Assembly (NCBI RefSeq): GCF_014697355.1 | Contig: NZ_JACJRQ010000006.1 | Location: forward strand, 186,001 to 250,000 | Direction: 5' to 3' | Length of the DNA: 64,000 bases | Origin: Nostoc calcicola FACHB-3891 | Lineage (GTDB): Bacteria; Cyanobacteriota; Cyanobacteriia; Cyanobacteriales; Nostocaceae | In this document: one piece after another, positions 40,557-49,132 of the stretch | Numbering within the stretch: the stretch's first letter is position 1 | Layout: the number at the start of each line of letters is the position of its first letter | Program-made: the position numbers and the translations under genes | The notes under the pieces: generated by a model | What the model saw: the letters and a program-made list of their open reading frames with translations, nothing else | Database searches by the model: none | Told to the model about the DNA's origin: nothing

Positions 40557-41483
40557 CTATTTCAGGCAACCCAGACTCAAGTCATCTATAGATTTTTTAA
40601 CTAATCGTGGAACATGACTATCAGGAACTTGTCTCACACTACTCAGAGTATCTTTATACACAGAACATGATTTCTCCGTTTGCCCCAATTTTTCGTATGC
40701 AACGCCCATCTGCCAAAGAGGTACTATTTTTGGGTAATTAGTATTAAGAAATTGAGAGAGAATTATTGAAGTAGTATTCTCACCTATCGACTTATAAACT
40801 CGTTCGGCTTCAGGTAAAGACTGTAAGGCTTCCTCGGTTAGCTGTAAACCACGTGAAAAATCTTGAGCGTTATTGTATGCCCAACCCATATAACTCAGAA
40901 GTGTAGGTTTGATCACTGGCTTGATAAAATTTGCTCCATTTTTGTCCACTTTATCAAGTAAGTTAGATGCTGTGTTTAAAGCTTCTAGAGCCAATTTAGG
41001 ATCGTTCTGTTCATTGTACAATTCACCAAGAGAAACTAACAACATAATCTCCATCAGACGCATCCCTTTCGATTTTTTTATTAATTTGGCGGCTGAAATA
41101 GCAGAATTACAGGATTTAATAGCTTGCTGTATCTGTCCCAATTCTTGATAAATTGCCAAAGCAGAGAAATGACTTAAAGCTATTAAAGTGCTATCTTTAG
41201 TTTTTTCAGCAATTCTAATAGTTTCTTCTGCTATCGGCAAAGCGTCTTTAAAGTTTTTCTTTTGTAGAAAAGGTTGTAAGTCTGAAAAAGATTTAGCCCA
41301 TTCCTCCTTCTCTGGCGTGTCAATATCAATACTTATATCATTTATATCAGTAGATAAATCTGCCACTAGCCACTTTCGCTGATATAGACTGTTTGATTCT
41401 ACGTTTGCCAAAGCAACTTGTGACCCATTTAAGCCAACAAGCAGGCTTATTCCGATAGCAATTTGCCAAATATTGAAACTCAT
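40557..41483 (-). CDS. TPR-repeat protein with signal peptide
   Basis: 308-residue protein with an N-terminal signal sequence (IWQIAIGISLLVGLNGSQVALA, about residues 5-27), then helical repeats of the TPR kind. Examples are LIALSHFSALAIYQELGQIQQAIKSCNSAI, LVSLGELYNEQNDPKLALEALNTA and MGVAYEKLGQTEKSCSVYKDTL. It should act as a periplasmic or lumenal protein-protein interaction scaffold. No enzymatic domain is attached; in cyanobacteria similar TPR regions are often fused to CHAT domains, absent here. It stands alone, divergent from nothing close, and convergent to the DUF5615 gene. Confidence 0.8.
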   Translation of the reverse strand: MSFNIWQIAIGISLLVGLNGSQVALANVESNSLYQRKWLVADLSTDINDISIDIDTPEKEEWAKSFSDLQPFLQKKNFKDALPIAEETIRIAEKTKDSTLIALSHFSALAIYQELGQIQQAIKSCNSAISAAKLIKKSKGMRLMEIMLLVSLGELYNEQNDPKLALEALNTASNLLDKVDKNGANFIKPVIKPTLLSYMGWAYNNAQDFSRGLQLTEEALQSLPEAERVYKSIGENTTSIILSQFLNTNYPKIVPLWQMGVAYEKLGQTEKSCSVYKDTLSSVRQVPDSHVPRLVKKSIDDLSLGCLK

Positions 41484-41689
41484 AGCTGATTACTTAGACT
41501 ATAAATATTGATTTATCAGTTAGGAATAAGAATTACCTCACCCTCAATCCCTATAAAGGAGAGGGAAGCTAGAGACAGGATGAAGTTTTGCATTTTATTT
41601 AATTCACGTTTCTTAAGAGTGAGGAGTTTTGTTTATCTCCTCATCTCGCTCATCTCCCCCTGCCCCTGGAGCCTCTTCCCCCAGAGTTT

Positions 41690-42856
41690 TTACTGCAAAA
41701 TTCCAATCATATGCAATATACCCTGACCGGTAATCAGCTCGATGATTAAGGCAATGAAGCCCAGCATGGCAATGCGACCATTCCATACTTCAGCGCTAGT
41801 AGTCAGACCCCATTCCCAACGCTCTTGGGGATACATTTTCACCATTTTTTTCATTTGGGCTGCTTGGGACAGCTTGAAACTGGGGTTTTTCAGCGCATCA
41901 ATCACTAATTCGGCTAGGGCATTAATAAATACTGGATGGGTATTGGGAGCAGGTACCCGACGGAAGTTGTGAATTCCTGATTCTTCTGCAACTTCTCGAT
42001 ACTCAATATCAATTTCTTGTAGTGTCTCAATGTGTTCTGAGACGAAACTGATGGGTACGACTAGCAAATCTTTCACGCCTTGGGCACCTAGTTCTTTGAG
42101 GGCATCTTCCGTATAAGGTTGGAGCCATTCTACTGGGCCGACGCGACTTTGATAAGCCAAGGTGTGGCCATTGGGTCGATTGAGGGTCTGCATAATCAGG
42201 ACGGTACATTCCTCAATTTCTTGTTGGTAGGGGTCGCCTGCTTCTTCAACGTAGCTTTTCGGAACGCCGTGAGCGCTGAAGAAGATATGAACGTCATCTG
42301 GGTTCGGAAACTGCTCTAGTTCTTGGGCTATGAGTTCAGCCATTGCTTGGAGGTAGCCTGGTTGTTTGTACCAGGAAGGAATGACGGTGTAATCAATGGG
42401 TTGAAGTTTAGGATTTTCTTGCCAAAGCTTTTCTAAAAGCCGGAAGCTGGAACCACTCGTACTGATAGAAAACTGAGGATAAAGTGGTAGAATTACCAAG
42501 TGTTCTACATTATCTTGGGTGATTTGTGCGATCGCCTCTTCTGTATACGGATGCCAATAACGCATTCCCACATAGATATCGGCTTGTTGACCCAAATAAC
42601 CCAACTGTTCTTTTAGGGCTTCTCCTTGGGCTTCTGTGATCCGCCGCAGTGGAGAACCACCACCGATTTGCTTATAGTTTTCTTGAGATGTTCTGGTTCG
42701 CCGCGTGGCAATGAACCAGGCTAGGGGTTTTTGCAACCAGCGAAAGGGTAGGCGAATAATTTCCGGATCGGAAAATAGGTTGTACAAAAACGGCCCAACA
42801 TCCTCTAGCTTGTCAGGGCCACCGAGATTGAGTAATAAGACGCCTACACGACCCAT
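41690..42856 (-). CDS. hemH: Ferrochelatase with C-terminal chlorophyll-binding-like helix
   Basis: 388-residue enzyme inserting Fe2+ into protoporphyrin IX, the last step of heme synthesis. It starts with [31 protein letters not shown] and has the catalytic histidine in [20 protein letters not shown], plus [20 protein letters not shown], the ferrochelatase signature. The last 50 residues form a linker and a single helix ([29 protein letters not shown]), the CAB motif with E-x-x-N-x-R-x-A-M-x-G. This tail occurs in cyanobacterial and plant type II ferrochelatases and is thought to bind chlorophyll and tune the tetrapyrrole branch. It is complete and a single gene. Confidence 0.97.
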   Translation of the reverse strand: MGRVGVLLLNLGGPDKLEDVGPFLYNLFSDPEIIRLPFRWLQKPLAWFIATRRTRTSQENYKQIGGGSPLRRITEAQGEALKEQLGYLGQQADIYVGMRYWHPYTEEAIAQITQDNVEHLVILPLYPQFSISTSGSSFRLLEKLWQENPKLQPIDYTVIPSWYKQPGYLQAMAELIAQELEQFPNPDDVHIFFSAHGVPKSYVEEAGDPYQQEIEECTVLIMQTLNRPNGHTLAYQSRVGPVEWLQPYTEDALKELGAQGVKDLLVVPISFVSEHIETLQEIDIEYREVAEESGIHNFRRVPAPNTHPVFINALAELVIDALKNPSFKLSQAAQMKKMVKMYPQERWEWGLTTSAEVWNGRIAMLGFIALIIELITGQGILHMIGILQ

Positions 42857-42950
42857 AGCAGTTACTTTCCCCCGATTTTTTTCAGGTTTTTTACTAATGT
42901 TAACAATATATCTTTATTAAATATAAAGCTTAATCGTAAGGAAATATGCA

Positions 42951-43574
42951 ATGGCAACAATTTTACGGGATTGGAGTTACCGCTATCAGTGGCTCTATGA
43001 TACTATCTCTCGTTTAGCAGCCTTGAGTGTAGGTGGTGAAGGTCGTTTTCGGCAACTTGCTTTGCAAGGCTTAACAATTGACTCAGATACTCAGGTTTTA
43101 GATTTATGTTGCGGTAGTGGTCAAACGACGGAATTTTTAGTAAAACTTTCACAAAATGTAACAGGGCTAGACGCTTCACCGAAATCTTTGCAACGGGCGC
43201 GGCAAAATGTACCATCAGCTTCTTATGTGGAAGCTTTTGCAGAGTCAATGCCATTTGCAGATAATTTGTTTGATGTGGTGCATACTAGCGTTGCACTGCA
43301 CGAGATGGAACCTCAGCAATTACGAAAGATTATTAATGAGGTTTATCGGGTGCTAAAGCCAGGAGGGATATTTACACTGGTAGATTTTCACGCTCCGACA
43401 AATCCAATATTTTGGCCTGGGGTATCGGTATTTTTGTTGTTGTTTGAGACAGAAACAGCTTGGGAATTATTAAAAACTGATTTGGCTGGTTTGTTAACAG
43501 AAACTGGGTTTGAGGTGGATAAGCCAACTTTGTATGCAGGTGGTAGTTTGCAAGTTATACAAGCGAAGAAGTGA
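42951..43574 (+). CDS. Class I SAM-dependent methyltransferase
   Basis: 207-residue methyltransferase. Motif I is VLDLCCGSGQTTEFL (about residues 50-64), motif II VTGLDASPKSLQRAR, then the post-I acidic region EAFAESMPFADNLFDVVHTSVALHEM and motif III RVLKPGGIFTLVDFH. The layout is the UbiE/COQ5-like Methyltransf_11 family. The substrate cannot be told from sequence; the C-terminal third (LLFETETAWELLKTDLAGLLTETGF) resembles quinone- or lipid-type methyltransferases. AAGGAA lies upstream of the start. It is divergent from hemH, with 94 bases between start codons, so they may share a promoter region. Confidence 0.87.
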   Translation: MATILRDWSYRYQWLYDTISRLAALSVGGEGRFRQLALQGLTIDSDTQVLDLCCGSGQTTEFLVKLSQNVTGLDASPKSLQRARQNVPSASYVEAFAESMPFADNLFDVVHTSVALHEMEPQQLRKIINEVYRVLKPGGIFTLVDFHAPTNPIFWPGVSVFLLLFETETAWELLKTDLAGLLTETGFEVDKPTLYAGGSLQVIQAKK

Positions 43575-43593
43575 AGGATAGAATTTGATTTGC

Positions 43594-44106
43594 TCAATCA
43601 ATCTCCGTCACCAGCCATTGCCACTCGATGACTAGAGTCTTAGGTATATTGAGAAGCAATGGCTGTTTACTAGAGATTGGCACATAAAGTTTGAGTGCAT
43701 CGGTTGTTGGCAATTTAGCTAAGACATTCGTTAAGTTGTATTCGCCTACATTGGGTGCGGGTGCAGTTAGGGCGTATGCATCCGATGCACTCAACAATTT
43801 TCCCCCTGCTGTCTCAATTAACAATGGTTGGGGGTGAGCAACTTCAACAACACCAGGAAAAGCAACTAAGCGCAACCGTAAGTCTTTGACTGGATTGTTG
43901 TAATTCTGTTTGAACAGTAGCACTTGCCAAGCATATCCAAATTCATCTTTGATAGATACTTGCGAATGGTATCGTAATACATTAGGCGAGTCATGATGTT
44001 GACGCAGCAGCGCTTGTGCTGAATCGACACTCCATCCACATACAGTTAATGCTAGAAGGACTACTAGGAGACAATGCCAAAAATATTGTTGCAATTTTCG
44101 CTTCAT
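43594..44106 (-). CDS. DUF3122 family protein
   Basis: 170-residue exported protein of DUF3122, a family almost limited to cyanobacteria. A signal sequence (HCLLVVLLALTVCGWSVDSAQA) is followed by LLRQHHDSPNVLRYHSQVSIKDEFGYAWQVLLFK, the best-conserved block, and a C-terminal beta-rich part ending in LVIEWQWL. ATG 44106 is used; ATG 44115 would add three residues. The gene is convergent with the methyltransferase, with 20 bases between stops. Function unknown. It is followed upstream by a GAATTCA array (44130-44180). Confidence 0.85.
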   Translation of the reverse strand: MKRKLQQYFWHCLLVVLLALTVCGWSVDSAQALLRQHHDSPNVLRYHSQVSIKDEFGYAWQVLLFKQNYNNPVKDLRLRLVAFPGVVEVAHPQPLLIETAGGKLLSASDAYALTAPAPNVGEYNLTNVLAKLPTTDALKLYVPISSKQPLLLNIPKTLVIEWQWLVTEID

Positions 44107-44266
44107 GCAGCACATTTTACAGCAGAATTCAGAAGTCAGGAGTCAGAATTCAGAATTCAGAATTCAGAATTCTGAATCAATCATCCAATAGTCGGACTCC
44201 AATTTATGCTGAATTCTGACTACTGACTCCTGAATTTTATTTTGGTACAATTCCTAATTTATATTT

Positions 44267-45322
44267 ATGCTCATTCAACTCGAACCCCGTAGTGTCCCGT
44301 CAAAAAGATGGCAAATTTTGTCACCTCTGGTTGCACTACTCGCAACGGTAATTTTAGGATTTGTATTATTTGCTTCATTGGGTAAACCGCCTGTTGCTGC
44401 TTTACAAACTTTATTAATTTCGCCCTTAACTAGCTTTTATGGATTGTCAGAATTAACTGTCAAAGCAGCACCAATTTTATTAATTGCTATTGGTTTATCG
44501 GTATGTTTTCAAGGTAAGGTGTGGAATATTGGTGCAGAAGGACAGTTTACTATTGGTGCGATTTGTGGTAGTGCTGTAGCCTTAGAATTTCCTAGCATTA
44601 ATAATTATAGTTTATTGCTACTTAGCTTAATAGCTGGTGTGTTGGGTGGTGCAATTTGGGCAAGTATTTCTGCTTTATTGAAGGTGGGATTTCATGCTAA
44701 TGAAATTTTGACGACTTTGATGTTAAATTATATAGCAATTTCTGTTTTAAACTATTTAGTACATGGGGTATTAAAAGACCCCCAAGGATTTAACTTTCCT
44801 GAATCTGCACCGTTTGGGGAATTTGCTAGCTTACAACCATTAATTGCTGGTACAAGGTTGCATTTGGGTGTAATTTTAGCGATTGTGGCAGCAGTGTTAA
44901 TTTGGGGAGTATTGCGACAAACATTTTTTGGTTTCAGTGTGCGGGTAATTGGTTCTAGCGCTAAGGCTGCGGTATATGCTGGAATAGAAAGCGATCGCAT
45001 TATTTGGCTAACTCTTTTAATTAGCGGTGGATTAGCAGGTTTAGCTGGTGTGTGCGAAGTTCTAGGCCCCATTGGTCAACTACGCCCTAGCATTTCTCCT
45101 GGTTACGGTTATACTGCCATCATTGCCGCTTTTATCGGTCGATTAAATCCATTGGGTATTATTTTATCCAGTTTACTCATAGCACTTTTGTATGTAGGCA
45201 GCGAATTAGTACAGATTAAATTGGGACTTCCTTTAGCTTTAGCTGGAATGTTTCAAGGTATTTTATTCTTTTTTCTTTTAGCAGCAGATATATTAATTTA
45301 CAACCAAGTAAGAATTAAATGA
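44267..45322 (+). CDS. ABC transporter permease of the nucleoside/BmpA (BPD_transp_2) type
   Basis: 351-residue permease with eight to ten hydrophobic segments. The family blocks are LTVKAAPILLIAIGLSVCFQGKVWNIGAEGQFTIGAI, FHANEILTTLMLNYIA and SGGLAGLAGVCEVLGPIGQLRPSISPGYGYTAIIAAFIGRLNPLG. These match the YufP/NupP-like permeases of guanosine or purine-nucleoside importers that work with BmpA-type lipoproteins, a duplicated ATPase and a second permease. None of those partners is adjacent here, so the rest of the transporter must be elsewhere or lost. Substrate is inferred from the family only. Confidence 0.88.
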   Translation: MLIQLEPRSVPSKRWQILSPLVALLATVILGFVLFASLGKPPVAALQTLLISPLTSFYGLSELTVKAAPILLIAIGLSVCFQGKVWNIGAEGQFTIGAICGSAVALEFPSINNYSLLLLSLIAGVLGGAIWASISALLKVGFHANEILTTLMLNYIAISVLNYLVHGVLKDPQGFNFPESAPFGEFASLQPLIAGTRLHLGVILAIVAAVLIWGVLRQTFFGFSVRVIGSSAKAAVYAGIESDRIIWLTLLISGGLAGLAGVCEVLGPIGQLRPSISPGYGYTAIIAAFIGRLNPLGIILSSLLIALLYVGSELVQIKLGLPLALAGMFQGILFFFLLAADILIYNQVRIK

Positions 45323-45564
45323 AGACATTAACTTCGTCCGTGTTATTGAAATAACAAAAGAGCAATTTTACCATATATATCAAATAAGCGGATCGAGTTT
45401 ATTAATCAAAACAGGACTTGATATCTGCTTAACTGATAAAAAATCAGAAGTGTGTATTTGAGCTTGTCGTAGACATCGCCCAAATAAGACTCGTTTTTTT
45501 CTTGGCATCAACAAATTTTTCAAAAAATATGAGACTATAGAAATATTCAGACAGTCAGAAAAAC

Positions 45565-45831
45565 GTGAGTCAGCAAGACAAAATCTTAGGAAAAATCCTC
45601 TCAGGGACTTCTGATACAGACATCCCTTTTGCCCAGTTGTGGCAACTCTTATACAAACTAGGCTTTGATGAACGGATTCGTGGCGATCATCGTATTTTTG
45701 TCAAAGATGGTGTTGAGGAAATATTAAATTTACAACACAAAAGAGGAAAAGCCAAAAGCTATCAAGTTAAACAAGTTCGTGGAGTAATTATTAAGTATCA
45801 GCTAGGAAATAAAAATGAGATTTCGCTATGA
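45565..45831 (+). CDS. hicA: HicA-family toxin
   Basis: 88-residue HicA mRNA-interferase toxin of the dsRBD-like fold. The motif FAQLWQLLYKLGFDERIRGDHRIF carries the family G-x-x-H-x-I/F catalytic histidine, and ends QVKQVRGVIIKYQL. The N-terminal region is slightly longer than in minimal HicA (about 60 residues) but matches cyanobacterial members. The start is GTG at 45565. The 3' end overlaps the antitoxin gene by 17 bases. HicA blocks translation by cleaving mRNA and is held by HicB. Confidence 0.88.
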   Translation: MSQQDKILGKILSGTSDTDIPFAQLWQLLYKLGFDERIRGDHRIFVKDGVEEILNLQHKRGKAKSYQVKQVRGVIIKYQLGNKNEISL

Positions 45832-46015
45832 AATTATTCTCTACTGGAGTAGGGAAAATGAAGCTTTTATTGCCGAAGTACCAGAATTACCAGGGTGTGC
45901 CGCTGATGGCGAGACTTATCAAGAAGCTCTGAATAATGTAGAAATCGTAATGCAAGAGTGGATAGAAACGGCTAAGGATTTAGGGCGTCCAATTCCTGAA
46001 CCTAAACCGCGTTAG
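45815..46015 (+). CDS. hicB: HicB-family antitoxin
   Basis: 66-residue HicB antitoxin. RYEIILYWSRENEAFIAEVPELPGCAADGETYQEALNNVEIVMQEWIETAK is the typical degraded RNase-H fold of HicB (x-E-V-P-E-L-P-G-C-x-x-x-G-x-T-x-x-E-A). It has no C-terminal DNA-binding domain, so operon repression is less likely than with longer HicB proteins. It overlaps hicA by 17 bases. Confidence 0.9.
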   Translation: MRFRYEIILYWSRENEAFIAEVPELPGCAADGETYQEALNNVEIVMQEWIETAKDLGRPIPEPKPR

Positions 46016-46083
46016 ATGTAATAGGATTTTGGATTTTAGATTTTAAATTTTGGAGTGGTGAAATATATTCGAGAATATTGTAA

Positions 46084-46587
46084 TTAAGTAACAGGTTGAT
46101 TAGTTCGGAGTCCCATAATAACTAAGTCTCGTTCAACACCGTCAAGTTCTGCAACTTTAGGCAAATATCCCCACTGTTGAAAGCCAAATGTTGCAAATAA
46201 CTTTAAACTGGGATAATTGTGAGCAAAAATAAAGCACACTAAAGTTTTTAAACCCAAACTAGAACTTTGTTGAATTGCTTGTGCTAAAAGTTCCTTTCCT
46301 AAACCACGCCGATGAAAGGCAGGCGCTATGTAAATACTAATTTCACCAGTTGTACTATAAGCCGGTCGCCCATAAAAGGATTGGAAACTCAGCCACCCAG
46401 CAATTACTCCCTCTACTTCGATTACCCAAAGTGGACGATGTGAAGGCGATCGCCCCCTGAACCAAGCAAGGCGACTTTCCACAGATACCGCCTCTAAATC
46501 AGCTGTTGCCATGCGGCTAGGAATTGCCGCATTGTATATTGCCACAATTGTGGCTAAGTCGGTTTCAATCGCATGGCGAATCATCAT
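46084..46587 (-). CDS. GNAT-family N-acetyltransferase (phosphinothricin-acetyltransferase-like)
   Basis: 167-residue GNAT enzyme. The first block MIRHAIETDLATIVAIYNAAIPSRMATAD and the acetyl-CoA loop IYIAPAFHRRGLGKELLAQAI (motif A, R-R-G-L-G-K/S) are intact, followed by LKTLVCFIFAHNYPSLKLFATFGF. This pattern matches the phosphinothricin-acetyltransferase/Pat subgroup, which acetylates amino acid-like toxins or related amines. Substrate unknown. ATGs at 46587 and 46584 are adjacent. Single gene convergent with hicAB. Confidence 0.88.
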   Translation of the reverse strand: MMIRHAIETDLATIVAIYNAAIPSRMATADLEAVSVESRLAWFRGRSPSHRPLWVIEVEGVIAGWLSFQSFYGRPAYSTTGEISIYIAPAFHRRGLGKELLAQAIQQSSSLGLKTLVCFIFAHNYPSLKLFATFGFQQWGYLPKVAELDGVERDLVIMGLRTNQPVT

Positions 46588-47382
46588 TGCTAAGGTCTTG
46601 AAGAAAATCTAAACGAAAATATTCCAAAATCATACAGCGTTAATAGTAGCAATTATACGGCTTCTATCGTAATTGTCACAGATGCCTCATCAAACAGGAC
46701 TTTTCTGATTCATTCAAGTGTTTATTTGAAAAGTTATAACAAACATAATTTATATTGTTATTCTTTTATATTATTACTCGCCAATTCTAAATTTTTTTCT
46801 CATTGTTCATTAAGTATTCATCCTAGAGAAATAGATATTTTCTCATGTCAGAAAAAATAAACTATTTTATCTAAAGATATATTTACTTTGATATAGAGAT
46901 GATTGGAATTTTTAAATTACTTACTAATTGATAGTATAGAGCGATTGCATATTGTATATATGCATCAAACAATACAACTTTGAATTTACCGAGAAGGGGG
47001 AAAGGGGAAAGGGTAAGGGGTAAAGGGTAATAATTAAAAACAGGGGAAAAGGTTAAAGGGTAAAGGGATAAATTTAACCTTTCCCCCTTCCCCACTTCGC
47101 CTTCTTCATAAAGACTTTTGCTTAATGAATAACATACATATAGAAAAAGAAAACTTTGTATTTTAAGTCATATTTAGGAAATTTTAATTTGATTATTTCT
47201 ATAGAAATACAGATACATATGGCTTATATCTCCAGCTAAAGACAGAGGGTATTAGTATTAGTCTTGCTTAGTATAAGTGTAAGTAGCTGATTCATAGTAC
47301 GTCACGGCGTAAATAGAGCAACTATTTCAAATCCCTAAAAAGCCTGTTCCATAATACTTTTGACGAATTTAATATCAAAAAA
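46588..47382. repeat. 795-bp AT-rich gene-free spacer with GGTAAAGGG repeats
   Basis: Mostly very AT-rich. 46996-47070 carries degenerate GGGGAAAGGGTAAGGGGTAAAGGG-type repeats and 47080-47100 their complement. The 70-residue open frame over it is repeat-derived. No RNA gene or MITE ends are recognised. It is the upstream region of the unknown gene at 47383. Confidence 0.6.
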
Positions 47383-48306
47383 ATGAGTGTCAGTCAATCT
47401 AAAAACCCATCGATAGAAGTTGATATTGCAATTTTAATAGATAAAATTAAAAGTGGAATTTGGCTATTTGGAATTCCGTCTTGGCTCTTTGGCATAACTG
47501 ATAGAAGTATAGCTATATTTGCTGATGGCTATGTATCGACTGTAGAAATATCTCAACTATTTATAGCATCTTTCTTTTTTTTGAGTTGGTTATATCTAAA
47601 ACCAGGTGAAAGCTTTAATAGCAATGATTTAAGCCCCAGCCAATATCAAGAATATCTCTATCGTATTCAAACTGAAAAGCTGAAAATAAAAAAGCTACAT
47701 ATGATTAGCCAGGAGTATATTTTACCTTTTCCCTATGTTTGTCAAATTTATCATTTATTGAGCTTAAAACATTTAGAAACAGTTCATAAATTTAGCCTTA
47801 ATAACCTGAAAATTCTCAATATTAGCCATTTCCAAACTACAAGTATAGGTGGGATAATTAAATTTCAAACAATATTGGATTCACCCGCTAATCCTTTAAG
47901 AATTTGGCGACAACCAATTGTGGAGGTAGATTTAATATTGCATACTCCATACACTGTTGAACTGAGTATTCCAGTCTACGATAACAAAAGAATAATTGTT
48001 ATTTTTAATGTCTTCCCATTAAGTGAATCAGAACATCAATTGTTTATAGACATTTATAGTGACCTAGAATGGCCAAAGCCATTATTGCAAATAATCTTAC
48101 ATTTTGCTTCTTGTTTGACACTGTTTGAAGACTTGCCGTATTTAAAAGCCTTAGCTGAGAGAAATATACAGCGTTTATTCAATTCAAATCGAATTTCCAA
48201 TCACGAAACTGGGTTGCTGTTTAAAAGGTTTGTTGAGTTATATGGTTCGAGTGGGGAAGCAATGAAGTTAATTGAAGGGAGCGAAGAGTTTAATGAAGAA
48301 TTCTAA
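47383..48306 (+). CDS. Hypothetical protein, two possible N-terminal membrane segments
   Basis: 307-residue protein that I do not recognise. Hydrophobic stretches at about 26-40 (SGIWLFGIPSWLFGI) and 58-72 (LFIASFFFLSWLYLK) suggest a membrane-anchored N-terminus. The rest is soluble, with alternating strands (VEVDLILHTPYTVELSIPVYD, IIVIFNVFPLS) and a helical C-terminal third ending in an acidic tail. Codon use is AT-rich. It has an unusually long upstream spacer and no partner on its strand. It is convergent with the gene cluster at 48481-64000. Confidence 0.7.
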   Translation: MSVSQSKNPSIEVDIAILIDKIKSGIWLFGIPSWLFGITDRSIAIFADGYVSTVEISQLFIASFFFLSWLYLKPGESFNSNDLSPSQYQEYLYRIQTEKLKIKKLHMISQEYILPFPYVCQIYHLLSLKHLETVHKFSLNNLKILNISHFQTTSIGGIIKFQTILDSPANPLRIWRQPIVEVDLILHTPYTVELSIPVYDNKRIIVIFNVFPLSESEHQLFIDIYSDLEWPKPLLQIILHFASCLTLFEDLPYLKALAERNIQRLFNSNRISNHETGLLFKRFVELYGSSGEAMKLIEGSEEFNEEF

Positions 48307-48480
48307 GAATTGTCTGTCGAGGATTTTAACCTATTTTTGATTGAAGAGGAATTTGAGTTTTTGAAGTCTGGCGATCGCTGTTTTGCCTTCCTGATTACCG
48401 AATCCAGACATTCTGGATCAATCCTCCGATCTTAGCAAGCGATCGCCATTTCTCTCAAAGTGTCTCAATAACGCCCAGCA

Positions 48481-49011
48481 TCACCCATTAGGATCTTTTA
48501 TGGCAAGCCCGTCTTGTATACATTGCTTTGCCGTTTCAGCATGTTCCTCTAACCCTTGAATAACATCTTGGTATTCAGGATCGTTGCCTCTAAGCATTCG
48601 GAAAAATTCTATAAATCTTTTTCCACAATCATATAAAGCTATTATCAAATCTGACCGATCGATCCTGACATCAGGGATTCCATCGCCTGATATCCTGACT
48701 TGATTTGCCTCTGGATCTAATCGTACATATCCGTAGTTGTTATATATCCTAACAACAGCAGATTTTTGAGCTACTAAGTCTAGAATTGCAATGAAGCAAA
48801 GATTTTGCACAATCGCCCATAATTCATCTTGAATCTGGATACGAGTATCAGGTTCTTCTAAGGAGCTAATGACAATCAATCCATCAGCATCTAAGTTATT
48901 AATTAATTTTTCACGATATTTTTCAAAATCTATTTTCAAAGTATTCTCATCAATGCAAGGAAACTCATTTCCTTCACGAATATAAGCACAGAATTCTACT
49001 TTGGCTTTCAT
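48481..49011 (-). CDS. Hypothetical protein, candidate immunity partner of the DUF4157 protein
   Basis: 176-residue acidic soluble protein with no recognised family. It starts MKAKVEFCAYIREGNEFPCI and has mixed strands (DGLIVISSLEEPDTRIQI, VRIYNNYGYVRLD) and a helical, acidic end. It is the gene immediately downstream of the 1414-residue DUF4157 protein on the same strand, with 121 bases between. Small acidic proteins directly behind a polymorphic toxin are often its immunity protein, so that is a reasonable guess. No motif proves it. It could equally be unrelated. Confidence 0.72.
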   Translation of the reverse strand: MKAKVEFCAYIREGNEFPCIDENTLKIDFEKYREKLINNLDADGLIVISSLEEPDTRIQIQDELWAIVQNLCFIAILDLVAQKSAVVRIYNNYGYVRLDPEANQVRISGDGIPDVRIDRSDLIIALYDCGKRFIEFFRMLRGNDPEYQDVIQGLEEHAETAKQCIQDGLAIKDPNG

Positions 49012-49132
49012 TTGATTTTCTTTATAAAGTAATTGATTTGCCTACAAGCATTCACTTTTAAAAACAGAGATATTAGTAATCCTGCTTGCTCTGTCTCTAG
49101 ATTAAAAAAATTAATAATCGATTGACTTGTTT

